In this document: positions 5,911-8,732 of the stretch, in pieces
Position numbering within the stretch: position 1 is the first letter of the stretch
Layout: the number at the start of each line of letters is the position of its first letter
Origin: Nitrospirota bacterium
Lineage (GTDB): Bacteria; Nitrospirota_A; Leptospirillia; Leptospirillales; Leptospirillaceae
Length of the DNA: 8,732 bases
Assembly (NCBI GenBank): GCA_027415455.1
Contig: DAIBSV010000082.1
Coordinates: forward strand, 1-8,732
Direction: 5' to 3'
Position numbers and translations under genes: made by a program
The notes under the pieces: generated by a model
Seen by the model: the letters and a program-made list of their open reading frames with translations, nothing else
The model's database searches: none
Told to the model about the DNA's origin: nothing

Positions 5911-5912
5911 CG

Positions 5913-6242
5913 TTATTCCCGGCTCCCCTCCCTGGGAAGAACGAGAATTTCGCCCGGGCGGAGGCGATGCTCCCGTTCACGGGCCTGACGTTCCAGGGCG
6001 AAGGGATCCGAACGCAGGGAATTGACGCGGGCCTCGATAACACGGACGCGTCCCTGGATCCGCCCGAGAGCCTGGCCTGCCTCCCGCTCCTTGAAGACAT
6101 AAGAAACGAGAGGAAGAACACCCGTTGTGGCTGACAGGAGGGCTCCCCCCGTCCAGATCCAAAGCCCTGCCCCCACGATCCAGTAAAACCAGAGCTGGCC
6201 ATTTCCCTTTTCCTGAATTCCTTTTCGAGGGGAGGCTCCCAT
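5913..6242 (-). CDS. ftsB: FtsB/DivIC-type septum formation initiator
   Basis: The 109-residue single-pass membrane protein has a short cytoplasmic N terminus, a long hydrophobic segment (about 18-50), a coiled-coil-prone stretch (about 51-76) and the family's closing signature: RSDPFALERQARE followed by LRPGEILVLPRE. FtsB/DivIC links FtsL and FtsQ and helps activate septal peptidoglycan synthesis. It begins 9 nt after the enolase stop, and its ribosome site (agagg) overlaps that stop region, so translation is probably coupled. An eno-ftsB order is common in bacteria, which supports the call. Whether it is the functional FtsB or a DivIC paralogue cannot be settled from one gene. Confidence 0.85.
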   Translation of the reverse strand: MGASPRKGIQEKGNGQLWFYWIVGAGLWIWTGGALLSATTGVLPLVSYVFKEREAGQALGRIQGRVRVIEARVNSLRSDPFALERQAREREHRLRPGEILVLPREGSRE

Positions 6243-6251
6243 GGGCGGCCT

Positions 6252-8028
<1,777 letters not shown>

Positions 8029-8067
8029 GGTCTCTCCGGCGGTGAAGGAATCGGCCTCTGGAATGGA

Positions 8068-8394
8068 TCAACCGGTCGAACCCGGTCCCATTTTGAAGGA
8101 AACAAGGCGTTTTGACCAGTGCCATTTACCGGTCGCCGACCACCCCCCCTCCCCGACAAAGCCGACCCCTTTGGCATAATATTCGTAAAGGTACTGGGTC
8201 GAACGCCGGCTGATCAGATCGTAGGTCAGTTTTCTCCGGACAACCCAGCAGACGAAGGTCCCGGCCGGAAGGGTGATCCGGACCTTGCCCCAGACCCGGT
8301 CGTGGATCGTGTTCTGCCCATCCTCCCCATCCCAGCCGTCCCCTTTTTTGAAGGGAAGATGCGCCCGGACAAGCGGGGGGTGGTAATGAAAAAC
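8068..8394 (-). CDS. TapB/DUF3108-like protein, 5' end missing at a junction
   Basis: A minus-strand frame open from 8415 to the stop at 8068-8070 reads as a real protein for about 108 codons but contains no ATG, GTG or TTG near its beginning. Typical content includes HYHPPLVRAHLPF, WGKVRITLPAGTFVCWVV and YLYEYYAKGVGFVGEGGW. The tyrosine-rich segment ending in GVG followed by V or L, after a GxxxxxAGTF strand, recalls TapB and DUF3108 periplasmic proteins. No signal peptide remains. Upstream of about 8390 the frame runs into the antisense of gatB and stops at 8416. It is therefore a 3' fragment of a longer gene, cut at the same place as gatB. It precedes the cytochrome gene by 39 bp and was presumably the upstream member of that operon. 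No symbol can be given. Confidence 0.6.
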   Translation of the reverse strand, partial: VFHYHPPLVRAHLPFKKGDGWDGEDGQNTIHDRVWGKVRITLPAGTFVCWVVRRKLTYDLISRRSTQYLYEYYAKGVGFVGEGGWSATGKWHWSKRLVSFKMGPGSTG

Positions 8395-8400
8395 AGCCGG
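8388..8400. other. Probable breakpoint: rearrangement or assembly misjoin
   Basis: To the right, plus-strand GatB homology starts abruptly at about 8394. To the left, minus-strand TapB-like homology stops at about the same base. Neither gene has a start codon, ribosome site or promoter here, and there is no intergenic DNA between them. The gatB frame has a stop at 8349-8351, and no other upstream frame continues the protein. No inserted element or target duplication is visible at the join. Confidence 0.65.
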
Positions 8401-8732
8401 ATCTTCCCTCCCTCGTCATCGACCCTGTTCTGGTCGAAGAGGAGAGGAGATCCCTTCCCGAGCTTCCCGAGAAAAAGGTCGAACGCTTCTGTGCGGAGTT
8501 CGGACTCTCCCGAGCCGATGCGGAGATCCTCGTGGCCGAGGAGGCCCTCTCCCGGTACTTCGAAGAGGGGCTCTCCCTTTTCCGGTCCGCCTCGCCCGCC
8601 GGGGATGCCTTGAGGAAGGCGCGGGAACGCTGGACCTCCTTTGTCCTCTCGGAGGTTCTCCGGGAGTTCAACCGTCAGGGGGAAGGGGTGCTGGAGGGAG
8701 AAACGGCCGTGGTCCATACAGTCGCCCTCCTC
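8394..8732 (+). CDS. gatB: GatB C-terminal part (Asp/Glu-tRNA amidotransferase subunit B), both ends missing
   Basis: The 113 codons read DLPSLVIDPVLVEEERRSLP, then LPEKKVERFCAEFGLSRADAEIL, then the start of the YqeY-like tail (RERWTSFVLSEVLREFNRQG). This matches the portion of GatB that normally follows the YRYFPEPDLPPL motif; here only QPDLPSL remains. GatB works with GatA and GatC to amidate Glu-tRNA(Gln) or Asp-tRNA(Asn), transferring ammonia from GatA. The kinase-like N-terminal two thirds (roughly 280-290 residues) are absent, no start codon is present, and the frame runs off the right edge of the window. As it stands the fragment could not be functional. An intact gatB is expected elsewhere if the join is an assembly artefact. 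Confidence 0.8.

Noticed and set aside
8119..8613. Plus-strand open frame of 164 codons overlapping the TapB-like and gatB regions
   Set aside because: Its product is Pro/Arg/Ser-rich without any recognisable pattern and crosses the break. GatB reads in a different frame.
8226..8717. Minus-strand open frame of 163 codons starting opposite gatB
   Set aside because: It is the antisense of GatB codons and then runs out of frame with the TapB-like protein. It has no ribosome site and no plausible domain.

Overview
The window looks like chromosomal DNA from a moderately GC-rich Gram-negative bacterium. An acidophilic or chemolithotrophic Nitrospirota such as Leptospirillum would fit: there is a lipoprotein-bearing outer membrane, a small NapC/NrfH-type tetraheme cytochrome, a DUF5069 protein, paired M16 peptidases and an AURKAIP1/COX24-type mini ribosomal protein. 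The lineage is my inference from gene content; no rRNA or tRNA is present to anchor it. I see no insertion sequence, CRISPR array, prophage or defence system, and most of the window is ordinary housekeeping DNA.

Left part (1-1490). An AT-rich upstream region carries a good sigma-70-like promoter (86-114) and two inverted repeats. A roughly 200-nt leader follows, then a lytic transglycosylase that probably starts at TTG 322. A small two-helix membrane protein runs towards it from the right, and the two genes overlap tail to tail by 87 bp. Positions 1237-1490 form a divergent promoter region.

Middle part (1491-5015, plus strand). A DUF5069 protein is followed by two M16-family (insulinase/pitrilysin) genes. 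The first is exported and has an intact zinc site. The second is a predicted lipoprotein that has lost the zinc ligands. Together they look like a catalytic/non-catalytic pair acting in the cell envelope. A strong hairpin lies between them and a terminator-like hairpin closes the unit.

Right part (8394 down to 5180, minus strand). In transcription order this holds a 5'-truncated TapB/DUF3108-like protein, a membrane-anchored tetraheme cytochrome c, enolase (overlapping the cytochrome by 8 nt), an FtsB/DivIC-type division protein 9 nt after enolase, then after a gap with a possible promoter a 29-residue bS22/AURKAIP1-like protein and a membrane-anchored hypothetical protein. A minus-strand terminator-like hairpin sits at 5041-5058.

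Right edge (8394-8732, plus strand). The C-terminal part of GatB begins abruptly, with no start codon and no N-terminal two thirds. It begins exactly where the TapB-like gene on the other strand loses its own 5' end. Two genes on opposite strands losing their starts at one point is the strongest anomaly here. It is best explained by a rearrangement breakpoint or an assembly misjoin near 8388-8400, so linkage across that point should not be trusted.
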